Source of the DNA: Sphagnum compactum
Lineage: Eukaryota > Bryophyta > Sphagnopsida > Sphagnales
Direction: 5' to 3'
DNA: 64,000 nucleotides
Assembly (NCBI GenBank): GCA_965153455.1
Contig: OZ234495.1
Location: forward strand, 16,550,875-16,614,874
Numbering within the stretch: position 1 is the stretch's first letter; every line of letters starts with the position of its first letter. Both the position numbers and the translations under genes were made by a program. Below the pieces are notes generated by a model. It ran no database searches. It was not told where the DNA came from and was given only the letters and a program-made list of their open reading frames with translations. Shown in pieces: positions 1-12,599 of the stretch.

Positions 1-1849
1 GATATGCCATGCATTTGTAGGAGGCAATATTGAAGTAACTAATGCGTTCTCCCCTAACACTAAAAATGTCTACCAAGTTATTAGGAAAACATTTGAATTT
101 TAGAAAAGGTCATTTGGTTTTAGGTCCCATACCACCAACTTACCACTACTCTAACACCAACCTTTTTAGGTTTTATGTAAGACTTTTTGGTCTTATATGT
201 AGCACTTTAGGTGTGGAGGGATATACATGCTCTTTGAACATCAAAAATAAAGGAGCAACGCAAAAAACATAGGAAGACTTGAGATGAATGATAGTTCGCT
301 TCAAAAATTTGAAAAAATAGTTCTAAACCTCTCTCAAATTTCAACTTCATATCTTCTTCATTTTCATCCGTTTTGAGTGATTTAAAACTTGATGGTTGCA
401 CCAACTAAGGCTTTACAAAACTTCTTTGTATTCCAAAAGCAAATATGCAATGATCAAAGATATTAAGCTTGAAATTTTAATTTGTTTTAATTCACCCATC
501 ACCAAACACTAAACCCCTTTTAGACCAAACATCCCATATCCTTCCCCATTCCTTAACCAAATTGAGCAATTTTTATGACATTGGAAGTGTTAGATAGAAG
601 GTTACAAATATTTTTTGAATGTCAAAAGTAGAAGAACAAGATGTGAGGATTTGACTTCCTCTGAGTTTTGAAATGTTTAAACATTGGCATGCTTTTCTTA
701 ATCAAACTAATGAAACTTTATTGTAATAGCTTGCAACAACTCCATAATCCCTCACATGTAGCAAAGGGAAAGGGGGTAATGTTAGGCAAACACAAAACCA
801 AGAATAGGGAGAACAACTAGAATAAAGCAAAACATGAGAATAATGGAATGGGTGAAGGTAAAATATTTGAATGAAATAGCGCAACGCACGAGAGTAGCAA
901 CGTGATAAACAAAAGAAAAAATGAGTAGTGCAAACACAAAAGCAATAGCACAATGTGATGCATAAGAATAAAATTGAGCAACTAAATAGTGCAAACATGA
1001 AAATAAGAAAGAGAAGCACAAGTGAGAAACCTTTTTCTAAGACACAAGAGACCTTTTCTCCAAAGGCTTTTTATTCATCCTTGAAGAAAGTAGCTTGCAA
1101 AACCTAAATGTGCAATGGTTAAGAACTTTGTAACTAGAAAATTCATGGCTAAAACATTTTCACCCAAAATCCAAAGGTTTGGATTTTAAATTAATTTAAT
1201 CTTGATGCCCTTATTTAGGAAATTATTTTTACCCAATTGGTTTTTTGTTTTTTGATTAGATATAAACCTCATCCAATTTTTGGTTGATAGTTCTCACAAA
1301 AGGAATAATTAGCATTTTGAATATCAATTAGGATATTATAAAATGTGATATTCGTTGATTTTCATATTTTAATACTCAAATGATACCTATCATAATTTAA
1401 GATACTCGCCCAATAGTGCTTGTGACCTTGTGAAGTGTAAAGTTGTGCCATAACCTTGGGATTATCTACTAGGAATAATGAAGTTTAATGTGCCATCAAC
1501 TTGAAGTTACTAGAAATCTAATTTATAAAGTCCAACTTTTATCTACTTGAAATCAATTTGAGGCACCTATTTACATCTATTTACATTTTCAAAAATCTAC
1601 TTAAATACAAATTAAAAACATAAGACATAATATTATTATGTTAAATTCAAAGAACATCTTCATATTGATTATTGAACTAAAAAACATTTCAAAGTCTTCT
1701 ATATTAGGATTTATTTTATGGCTACTTTCACTGAAATAACAAGGATCACACATTGACCTACTTTAACATGCTTGCACCCAAATTCATTGGAGATGACTAA
1801 GTTAAGTATGTAAGACAAGAAAGATTATCTAAACCCAAGGAGGGAAAGA
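1..1849. other. AT-rich stretch with no gene recognised
   Basis: Short open frames occur on both strands but none resembles a known protein, and all are broken. The part nearest 1849 may still belong to the 3' end of the LINE that follows, because the minus strand keeps weak coding character to about 1850. Nothing else is supported. Confidence 0.4.
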
Positions 1850-2552
1850 ATTTTTTGATATTCCCAATTGGTAGACTTGATATAAGGAAAACTCCAAGTT
1901 AGGCTAACAAAGTTAGGCTTAAGTTCCAAGGAAAGCAATTTACAACATGAAATTTCTTGCTACAAAGGTGGTTGGATGTTTTTTCATGTGGAGCTCAATT
2001 AAATCCTTCCATCCTTGAGTTTTGTTGTCACAAAGGTCCTCTCCAATAAGGAAAGGAATGTTTATGGAATTTTGGAGTTGCAAATGGCTAATTAGCGTCC
2101 GTTGGCATTACAAAATGCGTGTGGCTAGGAGGTTGGGTATGCTTTGCTTTATGTTTTAAGAGGTTTTTCCACATCTCCCATTTAGAAAAAGACCATGAAC
2201 TAAGAGCTTAACTAAAAGAGCTTTAGATTGGGCCATGGGGTCAATGATGTTAAACCCATCATTGGTTACTAGTTTAATTAAAGAATTTCATTTTACCTTG
2301 GCCAACTTCATATCAATGCCTTCACCCCAAATAAAATTGTAAACAATTTCAAGAAGTTGGCTACACATAATGGGGTTAGGACTCCAACATGTAACAAGGT
2401 ACCACATTGAAGGTAGTGCATTTTAGGTAGATTTTCACAAATGATTGGTCATGGAAAATACCTCCCTTTGGCAAGGATATACCTTCAATACCATATTTTA
2501 AGTAGTCTTAAGAATAGTCCAAAATGTCAATAACAAGTATAAATAAGTAGGG

Positions 2553-3208
2553 GGGTGAAAGCATGAAAAAAAGAGCTAGTCACGCCAAGGTTAAAATATT
2601 TTCCAAGGATTGCATTTTCCACTTGGCAATTTTTTATTAGTATATATTACATTTTTCACACAATTTTTTAAACTGAACATTAAATTTGAAGCCAAATATG
2701 ACATACAACATGATAAAAACTCAATTTTTTTGCATCAAACCTTACATTATAATCAAATTTATAACTTTACTTTGAACCATGATTACAAATTCAAAATTAT
2801 AATTGTGTTTAAGGACATTCGAGTATTAAAATTTAAAAAGGTATATGTATTTTTATTTTTTGAATGTTATAAACACATGGATCCATTCTTGTGGAATAAA
2901 TTAAAGTTCAAAAACAAATTGAAACAATTTGGTGAAAATTTGATAAAGGAAAAGTATTTTTTATACAAAAAAACCACTTGTTCAAATGATTTTCTTAAAT
3001 GTTTTAAACATATAAAAGGACTTTTGAAACATGGTGAATTTTCATGAAAATTTTGTAATTGCAACTTTGAAAGTATAAGAACTTATTTCAAAAGTAATTT
3101 CTTTTTTTATATATATATTGTGTTCCCATGGTGATTTTTCAAATTTTCAAAAAATAGTTTCTAAGGACTGCCCACACACTATTTGGCTCATTTTTTCTTG
3201 CTTTCACC
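2553..3208. mobile_element. MITE-like element with inverted ends, inserted in the LINE
   Basis: The left end GGTGAAAGCATGAAAAAAAG and the reverse complement of the right end, GGTGAAAGCAAGAAAAAATG, match over about 25 bp with few differences, so these are terminal inverted repeats. TAGGG flanks both sides (2548-2552 and 3209-3213), consistent with a 5-bp target duplication. Removing the element rejoins the LINE reading between its RQGCP-like and PYLF motifs, which is independent support for the boundaries. It is about 656 bp, very AT-rich and has no credible transposase frame, so it is probably non-autonomous. The superfamily is unclear: 5-bp duplications with GG..CC ends do not fit hAT, PIF or Mutator well. 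Confidence 0.7.
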
Positions 3209-3459
3209 TAGGGAACAATTAAAAGGACATCATTGTCAAATAGATTTGGAAAGATGAAAATAATTGTAATTTCACCATTAATTTTGATTGCAAAAAAAAA
3301 ACCAAAGAATAGAAGGAAAAGACCCATTTAACCCATTTAGAATAAAAACCTAACTTTTCCACAACCTTAAACAAAAAATTGCTTTCAATTTCATTGAAAG
3401 CCTTAGCAAGAACAATGCTTTGCAAAACATATGATTCATTCCTCATTATGTTCATTAAA

Positions 3460-4060
3460 TTATATGGGTAGAGTTTTCAAAATCAAGTAAAAGAACAACA
3501 TGATTTTGATCATTTTCCTAGGTTAAGAAGTTATATTTTGGGTGAAAACATGGTAAATTAGACAAAAACATATCTCACTTAAAATGAAAATTTCGAATAT
3601 GGAAGATTTCAACATAAACATAAAAAAGTAGATTCAAATCATTTTAAAGTGTCATTACGAAAACTTCTAATTGTCCATTGAATTTACGACTAGTTGAATA
3701 TAAAATTTGAAGAACTTTAGTGTATTAAAAATAAACAACAAATATTCTTGAAATTGATTGGTGAATATTGTGTGTTTTCATCCTTTTACATTAAAAGTTT
3801 GATTCATTTTGATAATAATAGGAGAAAGATGGAAATTTACAAGTACATTTTAGTGCACCATTAATTTGAAAGTGGGATTTTTTTATATTTCATCTACTTG
3901 CAATGTATTTTGTAAGTTGTGGCCCTTGCCTATATAACATGTGGTTTGTTAAATACAATTGTAACAAAGTCGAAAAAACATGTTCATATTAAACATTTTT
4001 CTAAATAATATTTTTAAGTTCAATATATTGAAGCTTACTTATGGTTTACTTTCCATTTAC
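3460..4060. other. Unassigned AT-rich block splitting the LINE
   Basis: Between the LINE motifs QIGFV and KAFNEI about 570 bp are present where the family normally has well under 300. No LINE-like translation is seen here. It may be a second insertion; I could not find clear inverted ends, although 3540 begins GGGTGAAAACATGG, which resembles the ends of the element at 2553. Confidence 0.35.
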
Positions 4061-4499
4061 CCATGCTTGGATTGATCCAAATGCACCTCCTTATCACAAA
4101 ACCGATTTGATAAAGTTTTATAATGCATGGGAAAAAAATGAATTATTTTAGTTATGAGTTTGGCTAAGATTTTATAGAGCTTCTTAATAAGGTGACATGG
4201 GACGCCAATTTTCAATCTTTGAATGATCTCCAAATTCGGGTATTAGAGTAATCAACCCTTTCTTGATGAATTATGATGTTCATTAAAAAAAAACATAGAT
4301 ATGAAAGCATAAAAAAGATAAGGGCAATAGCTTCAATGTTTGCTTGAAAGAATTATCAAAGGAGCTTGTCTAGTCCTATAGCTTTCTTACTTGGCAAGGG
4401 CAATTTGTTCATTTCAATTCATCCAACATAATTTTTTAATTAACTCATGATTCATCACATCAAAAATTAGTGTAGGACATGTTCCCAACATTCTTGTTA

Positions 4500-7400
4500 A
4501 AAAAAATATATTTTCAATTTGTTGGTTAACTTTGTATAGAATTGCATAAAATTGGTTGATGAATGTGGCAAGATTTGTTTGAGTGATAAGTGAATTACCA
4601 TCAAATCAACACTATTTCTTTCACTATTCTATGGAAATTGAAAGAAACAATTAAAATTCAAAAGCCTCCATACATTAACCACCTTGTTGAAATATTATGA
4701 ATGGAGTTATTTACAATAACCTAAAAACTCTCTAGTAATCTAACTTGAAAAAAGGAGATTTTTTAAAAATTATTTGAATGTTAATAAGGTCAACTTAAAG
4801 TTGAATTTCACCCAAATTTTTTCTAATAGCATTTCACCATGTTTTTGTTTCTTTTTTTGTTCCTTGATAAGGGTAGGGTTGAAATATTCATGAATGGGCT
4901 CAAATTTACTCTCTTACAGCCAAATCATGAACATTAATGAAAAGTGGTCCAAAAAGCATTGAATTGAAATAATAATTTCAATTTTTCCTCCATTCATATC
5001 TAATTAATAGATACCATGAACTTATCAATTCGAAAGATGGCAAAAAGGGTTCCATATTCTCCATTATGAAAGGTGTAAGCTTTCTTGGACATTTAGTGAA
5101 AATTATTCAACTCCCATAGATCTACCAAATTGTATTATAATGTAAAGTGGTGCCAAGTTGCAACTTCCTTGTGTTATATGTATTGTTACCTGATTTTTTA
5201 AGTTGTGGTGATTACAAGTTAAGGTGGTTCATTTTCCAAAAGTCCATATTTTAACATTTAAATGGAAAACAAATCTAAAAAAACTAGGTACATATAAATT
5301 ATGTGGTGATTAACAAACTAATAAGGTTGAGATTGAATAAAAGTTCAACTAAACAATTCTTTGGTATACATGTTGAAAGAAAATAATATTATTAATCCAA
5401 AAAAAATGATTATGATTATAGATAGGGACTTTTAAACAAAGTCCAAATCTAGTCATTCAAAAGTTCATAATTATTTGTTGGTTTAAGTTTTTACAATTTT
5501 TTTGGGAATTCATGTTTGTCTTTCTAACATGTATTGCATATTAAATCCCTATAACACATTTTGAAATGAAATGATATTGAAAAATGAACTTGAATTTTCA
5601 TGTAAGTTTGAAAACATAATCCATGATTTAATTTAAAAAGTTCACTAGGGTGTAAACATGTTAATAGGACCCACACCTGCCTCCTTTATATTATGCTTAT
5701 ACAAGAACATGATTAAAATCTTTTTAGAATTTTTTGAAATTTTAAAAAAAACTTTGTAAATGTTTAAAATTTTCAATACATTATTATGTTAAGTTTGATA
5801 TTAAAACTTTCCCCAAAATATGCCATTTTCAAAAAAATTGAAATCTTTTAAGAATCTTTTAAATAGTGAAAATTGTTGGTTGCAATGTTTAGAAGTGATT
5901 TGGATATTTTATATTCATATCAATTTTTTAAATGACCCCATAGTATATTTGAATTTTTTATGAAAGTACATGAAAAAAATCAACAGTAATTTATCTTACC
6001 ATTTAATAACATGAAAATTAAGCATCAATTACAGTGTAATTGGGTCCTATTACTTCATTTTTACCCATTACTATATGTTTGGTGTAAATTTATTAATTAT
6101 GTGTACATTTTTTAATCAAGTTGATATTTTTATCCATAAAAAAATGCATATGAATGATTTTACAATACATTTGTGGCATTAGAATAGGATACACTCCAAA
6201 GAAAGTACAACGTGACCCAAAAAAAAAACCACCCTATCTTGCAACTACTTAATATTCCACCTCCGCCAAATGATTAAAATCCCCTCTAATTTATCTAATG
6301 AGTGCCGCCACTATTCTTCTCATTAATAAACTTCCACATGAATGCTTTTTCATTAGATGTTCCTACATCATACATAATAATACCTCTAATGTATTTTTTG
6401 TTTCTTTTGAAAGTGCAATCCATACTCGAACCTTCATGTCATCAAAGTTTAGGATGGGATTCATTTGTAATGAATGAAAAAAAGGACTTGAAAGAAATTG
6501 AATCCATGTATTTTTTACTAAATTCAAGACAAATCACCTTATATAAATGTGCTTTTAAATTCCTTTGAATTGCACCAAATTGATCAAATCACTAATTCTC
6601 CTTTTCCACCATGTGCAATCACCTTGACCATCTTCTCTTTCCATTTTAGGTCTTCTCCCCATAAATACCGACAGCTTTTTGTTAGTGTATGTGGAGGGTA
6701 TGTTATAAGAATAATTTTACTTTTGTGTTGCTCGGGAACATTATGATTTTAAAGTAGGCATTACATTTTCCATATAATTTATCTCTTGACAAATCTTTCC
6801 AAACAAGGCAATCTTGATCTTTCTAAATCCACTACTCTTTTCAAAGTTTCACTACTCCCAATACCACTAATCTCTTTGTTCTACCACGAAATAAATGTAA
6901 TTTTGCTATGATTTCCTCAATGTCTAAAAAAAAAGAAAAACAACTTGGAATGAATATCATTTTTTGTGTTTATTTCACTTCATTACTCCCAATGCAAAGG
7001 ATCTTTTTGTTTATACAATAAATAAATGTAATCTTAATGCAATTTTCCTGCAACCTAAATGAAAAAATGAAAAAATTAGAAAGAAAAATCTAAAGGCTAC
7101 CATCTTTACAACGATTTAAAAACCCACTCGATAAGATGGGATTTACCAAAATTTGGGCTTCTTTCAACTCTCACCTCAATGACCTTTATTCTAGTAAAGC
7201 CTTGCCTTGTAAGCTTTATTTCTAAAATAAAAAAAATTTAATCTAAGAGCTCAGGGTTTGCATCATGGTCCTCATCATTCTTTTGTTCCTCTTCATCTTC
7301 TTTAGTCTTCCCAATTCACCTTCAAAGCTTACCATTATTGTTTAATGAAAAGCCAAAAGAAAACATTTTCACTCCTAAGTTCTTTGGTGACTTGCTTGGA

Positions 7401-8539
7401 TCACACAAATTTGTCTTTACCTTATGGGTGTTTCTTGCCTTTGAAACTATAGTTTCAGGATTGATTTTTTCACTTTGACTTTGCTTTCTACCATCACCAA
7501 ATCCTTTATCCCATTTACCTTCCCCTTTGATTTAGAAACATTTAAATTGAGATTTAAGAACTCCTTTGGGTTTTTTGAGGTTTGCATTATTTACATCACA
7601 ATCCAAATGTTATGTGCACCCTTCTTTTGTGCATTGCTCTTTGGAACTCAAACCTTTGACACCTTTATTGCTAATGTTTTATTTATAGATTGCCCATTAG
7701 ACATTTAATCACTCCAAAAACTTGTTGCGTTAATCTAATTCAAACTTGGAAAGTTAATGCCTTCCTAGATTGGCAATCTTGGTGTCATGCATGCCTTTGT
7801 GAAGTCTCTAAGCATCTTGCATTGCCTACATTAGTAATTTGGCAAACCATAATGCAGTTTTTTTGGGAGACTATTATTTTTGGTTTTGTGTGCTCTTCAA
7901 GTAATGAAATTGGTAGGCTCAAATTCTATTTTGATTTGGTCTTTGCCCACTAAGAAACACTATAAATTATGCACATAATTACATTTATTCACATACAATT
8001 TGTTGTTCCAAACCATTCAAGTTACTTTTCAAATTATATTCACACATTTGTTTCATTACTATTATTACTTCATTATTTCCCAGATTTTGGATTATTCTTG
8101 ATAATTAAAATTTATGACTAGATCTTAATTATTATAATAGGAAAACATAATACATTAAGAGTTTACTTGTTGTTTTCTCACTAATATGTTATTGTTTTCT
8201 TTACTTATAACTGAAAATATCAAACATCTATAGTATTAAAATGCAGAAGTAAAAAATGAAAACATGAAAATTTGTGGTTCACAACCCAACAAAACTCTAA
8301 AACTACATATTGTGTCTTTATTATTATCTTCCAACAACATTCTAAGTTTGTCTATGTGTGTAAAAAGTAATTCCCAATTTTCATCATAATCAATAACTAA
8401 ATCCAAAATCCTTTCCCTCCAAAAGTAATTTGAAAATCAAAATGAAATAAGTGTTTGAATCTTGTCTTGTTAAATTTTTGTCATACACTTGGTAATAGAA
8501 ATTTTAATGCTCTTTGCAAGCTTCTTCAAACTCACAACT
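4500..8539. other. AT-rich, possibly the decayed 5' half of the LINE
   Basis: No intact gene is visible. The minus strand keeps short LINE-like stretches, for example a Lys-rich segment reading KVWVPKSNAQK in about 7610-7680, which could be part of an ORF1-like nucleic-acid-binding protein. These are too broken to define borders. The plus-strand frames in this span look like chance. Confidence 0.3.
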
Positions 8540-9320
8540 CACTAGTAGAAAATGGCCATTTTGCAAGTGGTCCATGCGACTAATTTTTAGTTGCAAGCAA
8601 CATTTGCAACTGAAATCTTAATAGTCGTGTTGGACAAGTCACATTGACACTAGTCGTAAACGACAATGAATTTTGGATGAAAAAAAAATCAACAGAATAC
8701 GCTTTCATCCTTTGACTAATCATATATGTATTATCGCTTACAACTAAAATGCGACTTTTTTTTGTGAACAATGGGAACAAGTTATGTGTTGCCACGTGTC
8801 CCAACTCTTAATAATGAAAATTATTTTATTATTATTTTGGAATAATCTAAGACGTTTAATTTTTATGTTTGGATGGTTTATATTGTGACACGTGGTGCAA
8901 TAAAAATTTGCCATGTGGCATATTTATTGAATTTTTCCAAATTGAATTTAAATCAATATTTAAATATGTAGGTTACACTAAGTACCTACCTACCTATATA
9001 CCTACCTACCCATCTAGGCTAAACACCTATCTAGATAGCACCTATTTACCTACTTAGGCCAAAAACCTACTTAAGTAGGTATGTAGGTAAAAAAGTAGGT
9101 AGGCAAATTAGGGAAGTAGGTAGTTAGGTGTAAGTACATGAATATTTATATTTTATTTTGGGTCAAGTCATATTTATTGATTCATCCCATATGCCCATCT
9201 ATTTTAATATGAGAGTGTAAGATAAAACACCTTGTTTATATACTTTTCAAGATGGGAATGAAAGCCAAAACATATGGGATAAACATTTTAGTTGCAAGTC
9301 GTTTGCGACTAAACATTGAG
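8540..9320. mobile_element. Probable CACTA-type transposon end with subterminal repeats
   Basis: CACTAGTAGAAAATGGCC at 8540 has the form of plant CACTA (En/Spm) termini. Just inside are short repeats on both strands built from TTGCAA/GTCGCAAACGACT-like motifs (8575-8660, and again 9285-9310: AGTTGCAAGTCGTTTGCGAC), as expected of subterminal transposase-binding repeats. No matching inverted end (TTTTCTACTAGTG) was found in the window and there is no transposase frame. The right limit is therefore the last subterminal-like repeat, not a true boundary. Confidence 0.5.
8978..9125. repeat. TACC array followed by TAGG array (fold-back)
   Basis: Runs of CTAC/TACC units to about 9065 are followed directly by TAGG units to about 9125, so the two halves can pair. 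It lies inside the putative CACTA element. Confidence 0.8.
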
Positions 9321-9439
9321 GCATTTGCTTGGCCTCCATGATTGAGTCATTTCTTGTGAACAAAAATGAAATCCTTTTGAACTTTGTTGTGAATATCCGA
9401 AGGTGGGGTTTTCTCCTTTTTGTGCTTATGTTCAGACTT

Positions 9440-9835
9440 CTATACTGGTCGTAAATCTAATGTAGTTGAAGGGCAGCTGCTTCTTAGCTTTGACAATGCA
9501 TTTGCCTTTGCCCTATATTCCAGAATGTTACCACCCATCACAAAATGCACACCTTCCACTATGTTTTTTAATGGTGGGTACAACTTTATCTTGAGAAAAT
9601 TCCCTTTGGAATCCAGAACTTTGTCACACCCCTTCTTTTGGTGCTCATTGATCTGCATCTTTGAGTTCTTCTTACAATGGCAATAAACACAAATAAACTC
9701 CTTCCTATCTTCTTGACAATGATTGTGACATTCTTGTAGTGATCGCAACCATTCTTCACGAATGTAAGTCTTCACGAAAATTGTTTTGTCTATTTTCACA
9801 TTTTCTACTATCATGTCCATTGTTTTGCTCTCCAT
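9440..9835 (-). CDS. Hypothetical small protein with Cys/His cluster
   Basis: An uninterrupted 131-residue frame starts with MESKTMDM and carries, around residues 48-71, the spaced residues CVYCHC followed by H and C (a C-x2-C-x-C..H-x5-C layout), which could bind zinc. It is Lys-rich and shows no signal peptide or membrane segment. I do not recognise the family. It stands alone in transposon-rich DNA with no adjacent gene, so it may be a fragment of an element rather than a host gene; BED-type or retroelement zinc knuckles are possibilities. No splice sites or promoter features could be assigned. Confidence 0.3.
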   Translation of the reverse strand: MESKTMDMIVENVKIDKTIFVKTYIREEWLRSLQECHNHCQEDRKEFICVYCHCKKNSKMQINEHQKKGCDKVLDSKGNFLKIKLYPPLKNIVEGVHFVMGGNILEYRAKANALSKLRSSCPSTTLDLRPV

Positions 9836-9839
9836 ATTT

Positions 9840-10700
9840 CTTCTCTTTTATTAAAACTAATTCGACTTCTATGCTAAGAATAATGGAAAACTCGGATTGG
9901 CTTATGCTTGAGTTGGAGGAAGAAAGAAAACTCGCAGTTGTAAAAATTCTACAATGAAACTCAACCCTAACTGAACCAAAATTTGGGTGCGCCTATTTGT
10001 TTGTTGTGACGATTGAAATGCAACGCATCCTCTTTGTGATCAATTCCTACCTAAACTTTATAACCTATTCCATTACTTTCATTAATTGTCTTGACAGAGT
10101 CGTCCGACGAAAGTTAGACGAAACGTGGGAAAATTGAAAAAGGTCTAAAACGTCATGGATGGGTCATGTGGCATGGATGGGGATTGCATGGGGGAATGTG
10201 GAAGATGGGCTAATGGGGCCAAAACATAGGTCCCAAAATGTTAGTTGTTTCGGTGGGATATGTTTCGGGGCTGCCTATTGAAACTTGACATGTTTTGGTG
10301 GGTGGTAGGTTGCATGGTTCTTGTTTCGAAGTTCATGTTTTGTGGCACATGGTTTTCAACCGGTAGAAATGAACATCAGGCCGCCACTAAAACACGACAT
10401 GTTTCTGTGTCGATTTGCTCAGAGCGCCTATTGCCCGTGCGTGAAAAACTCACACTGGGTCGCCTCGAAGTGAGCGATGCATTTACGATTTGTCACTGAA
10501 ATAATGTCAAGGGGTATGAGTAGGAGACAATGCCATAACCTATTTTTTTCATTAACTCAAGTAAATTGCTATGGGAGCAAGGCATTACGGCCCAAAACTT
10601 GGGGTCAACTATTAGTTCACATGGTGCAATGCCTTATTGCTAGGGCATTAAAGTTATATATGTAAATTCACCCTCTCTTTCACCCCCTATCTCCTCTTTC
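9840..10700. other. No gene recognised
   Basis: This span has a slightly higher GC content than its neighbours. It holds no recognisable protein. Near 10698 the bases CAGTGGTATC could be a retroelement primer-binding site (start of the complement of initiator tRNA-Met), but the match ends after seven bases. Confidence 0.3.
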
Positions 10701-10705
10701 AGTGG

Positions 10706-10955
10706 TATCTGCAAAGTAATGAAATTTTATTAAATCTCAGTATGAAGTTCGGAAATCAGCATTTAATGCAGAAGGTTTGAGATTAATTATAGGAGCAGTG
10801 AAAATATATGTGGCAGCAGTGGAGGCGCTCAGGAAAAAGGAAAGAGGGGATGAAACTCAGTTTACCACCAAAATTGGGTGGAAAATTTGATGCCCTGTTA
10901 TGCTAAAACTGGCTGTTCTCGCCCACCTAATCGCCTGACTTTACAAATAATTTTA
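10706..10955. repeat. Dispersed repeat, copy A
   Basis: The segment with GCAAAGTAATGAAATTTTAT, the block AATATATGTGGCAGCAGTGG, GATGAAACTCAGTTTACCAC and GATGCCCTGTTATGC is repeated in the same order and orientation at 34820-35135, diverged and with small insertions. No coding potential is shared. It is an interspersed repeat of unknown class, perhaps the inner edge of an LTR element. Confidence 0.65.
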
Positions 10956-10984
10956 TTACCTGACATGTAAACACTAGTCTTGGG

Positions 10985-11040
10985 CCCACATTACTTAGTT
11001 TGGAAGGTTAGGATCATGGGTTCAAGTTCTCGTATACATG
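10985..11040 (+). other. tRNA-like promoter motif (possible SINE head)
   Basis: TACTTAGTTTGG followed by ATCATGGGTTCAAGTTCTCG resembles RNA polymerase III A and B boxes. The spacing of about 27 bases is shorter than in a tRNA, and no cloverleaf could be drawn. On the opposite strand near 19520, ATCATGGGTTTAAACCC is similar. Confidence 0.25.
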
Positions 11041-12599
11041 AACCAAACTGAAATTGAGTCTAATTTTTGGAATCGGTTTCAAAATCTAAATCGAAAATTA
11101 TATTTTTCACGAACCAAACCTGAAACTAGATTCATGGTTTCATTTATGTGTGGAAGCAACAACTCAACCACAACCAAGATTTTTGGAAAAAAAATAAAAA
11201 TAAAAAACCTAAAACTAGAGGCTCATGAGGAGTTCATCAACTATTCTGGTCCAGATTACCTAGAACCGGGTCAAAACCAGGTCTGATATTCACAGAACTG
11301 GAATCAAAATTAAAAATTAAAAATTAGTTTTTTGAAGGACCAGATCTGAACCAAATTCCAGATTCCATTTATGTGTGAAAGAAATCATAACAAGCTATTT
11401 AATCATTCTCATTTTTATTTTTCAAAACCAAAGGTTCTTCACAAAAGTAAAGAACTGCTCAATATTAGTAAATACCCTTAAATACCCAAATTCTTGAATT
11501 TTGGATGCAAAACCTCAAAGTATGTAGTTAACCTTAAACCCTAATCCTTGCTATTTGTAAAATCTTTACCCTGTCATCATGCCCAAGTACCTATTTCATC
11601 CCTAGTTTGAGTGTAGCTGCCCCAAATGAGTGAAATTGGGGGTGAACTTGGATACAGTTCTATGAAACAGGGTATCAGTTCAGAGTCTTATATTCTGAAC
11701 TGGCTTGATTAATGAATGAACAATATGCACCAGTATTCCAAGGTACAGGTAATGCAAATCCAAACCCCAGGGTGAAACTCCTGTTCAGTAACGAAACTAA
11801 TTTCATACCTTTTTTTCTTTTTCTTTTTCCTTGTGTATTGTTTCCATCCTGACTTCTCATTTAGTCCCCAATTTTGGCATAGTTGAGTCCCAATAGCCCC
11901 AGCTTTGGGTACTTAATAGATAACTTTAATATCAGTAAAATTCTTCAACAAATGTTTTTTTTTTTGACACCAATCAATTAATCCTTAAACACCTTATAAG
12001 TCAAAAATGGTTTTCTTAAAAAATATATATTGATCTAGCAAGCATAAACATAGTTCTTTTCTAACTTTTTTTTTTGTTGGGCCATGTGGAGTAGGTGTTT
12101 GCAAACTAGAATGCCCATAAATTTGTGTAACACAATAAATTTTCTTAACACCTTTATGAATGATGATGTTTCCCAAGTCATGTGTTTTTTTATATTTTAT
12201 GCAAAAGGACTCAACTATGTGATTCATACTTAATTTACTTAGGTGCAATCTTTTGATTATTTGAAAATTAATTTTTTACACCAAATGGAAGACTTTTTAA
12301 TATGCATGCCTTCCATCATAACATAATATTAAAAACTTGTAAATCAATTACCCATGATGATAGTTTATAAATGATGATTCCATTTATTAATGTGCCACCA
12401 TCATAAATATCACACACAATTTGAAATAGTGGTTTCCAAACCATTTCAAGATGGCATGAAAGTTTGGGGATTTTGAAAGACATTAAAATTGAAGAAAAAA
12501 AGATGAAGTCCATTACAACATGAATTTTTTTGTGAAATTTAATTTTTTTTTCACAAACATTATATTGTGGGATATATCAAATGGCCATTTTTTTTAAAT
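11041..12599. other. No gene recognised
   Basis: From 11041 to about 11360 the text alternates near-repeats of AACCAAACTGAAATTGAG and GAACCAGATCTGAACC, i.e. low-complexity Asn/Thr-like sequence. After that the stretch is AT-rich and shows nothing supportable. Confidence 0.4.

Larger units (their letters stand above)
1850..4500 (-). pseudogene. Decayed L1-type LINE, reverse-transcriptase region
   Basis: Read on the minus strand, fragments follow the order of a plant LINE reverse transcriptase. They are KKAIGLDKLL..FFQAN (near 4340-4395), LYKILAKLITK (near 4150-4195), QIGFV (near 4100), KAFNEIESNFLFKVVEKLGF (near 3340-3420), a damaged RQGCP-like stretch (near 3220), PYLFILVIDIL (near 2515-2550), LPKGGIFHDQSFVK (near 2450), FIWGEGIDMKLAKVK (near 2300) and GFNIIDPMAQSKALLVKLL (near 2220). 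In the family this enzyme copies element RNA into DNA at a nicked target. Here the frame carries many stops and shifts, and the catalytic YADD block is not recognisable. Two blocks of foreign sequence split it: the element at 2553-3208 and about 570 bp between QIGFV and KAFNEI. The order of motifs makes the family assignment firm; the exact ends are not known. Confidence 0.75.
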
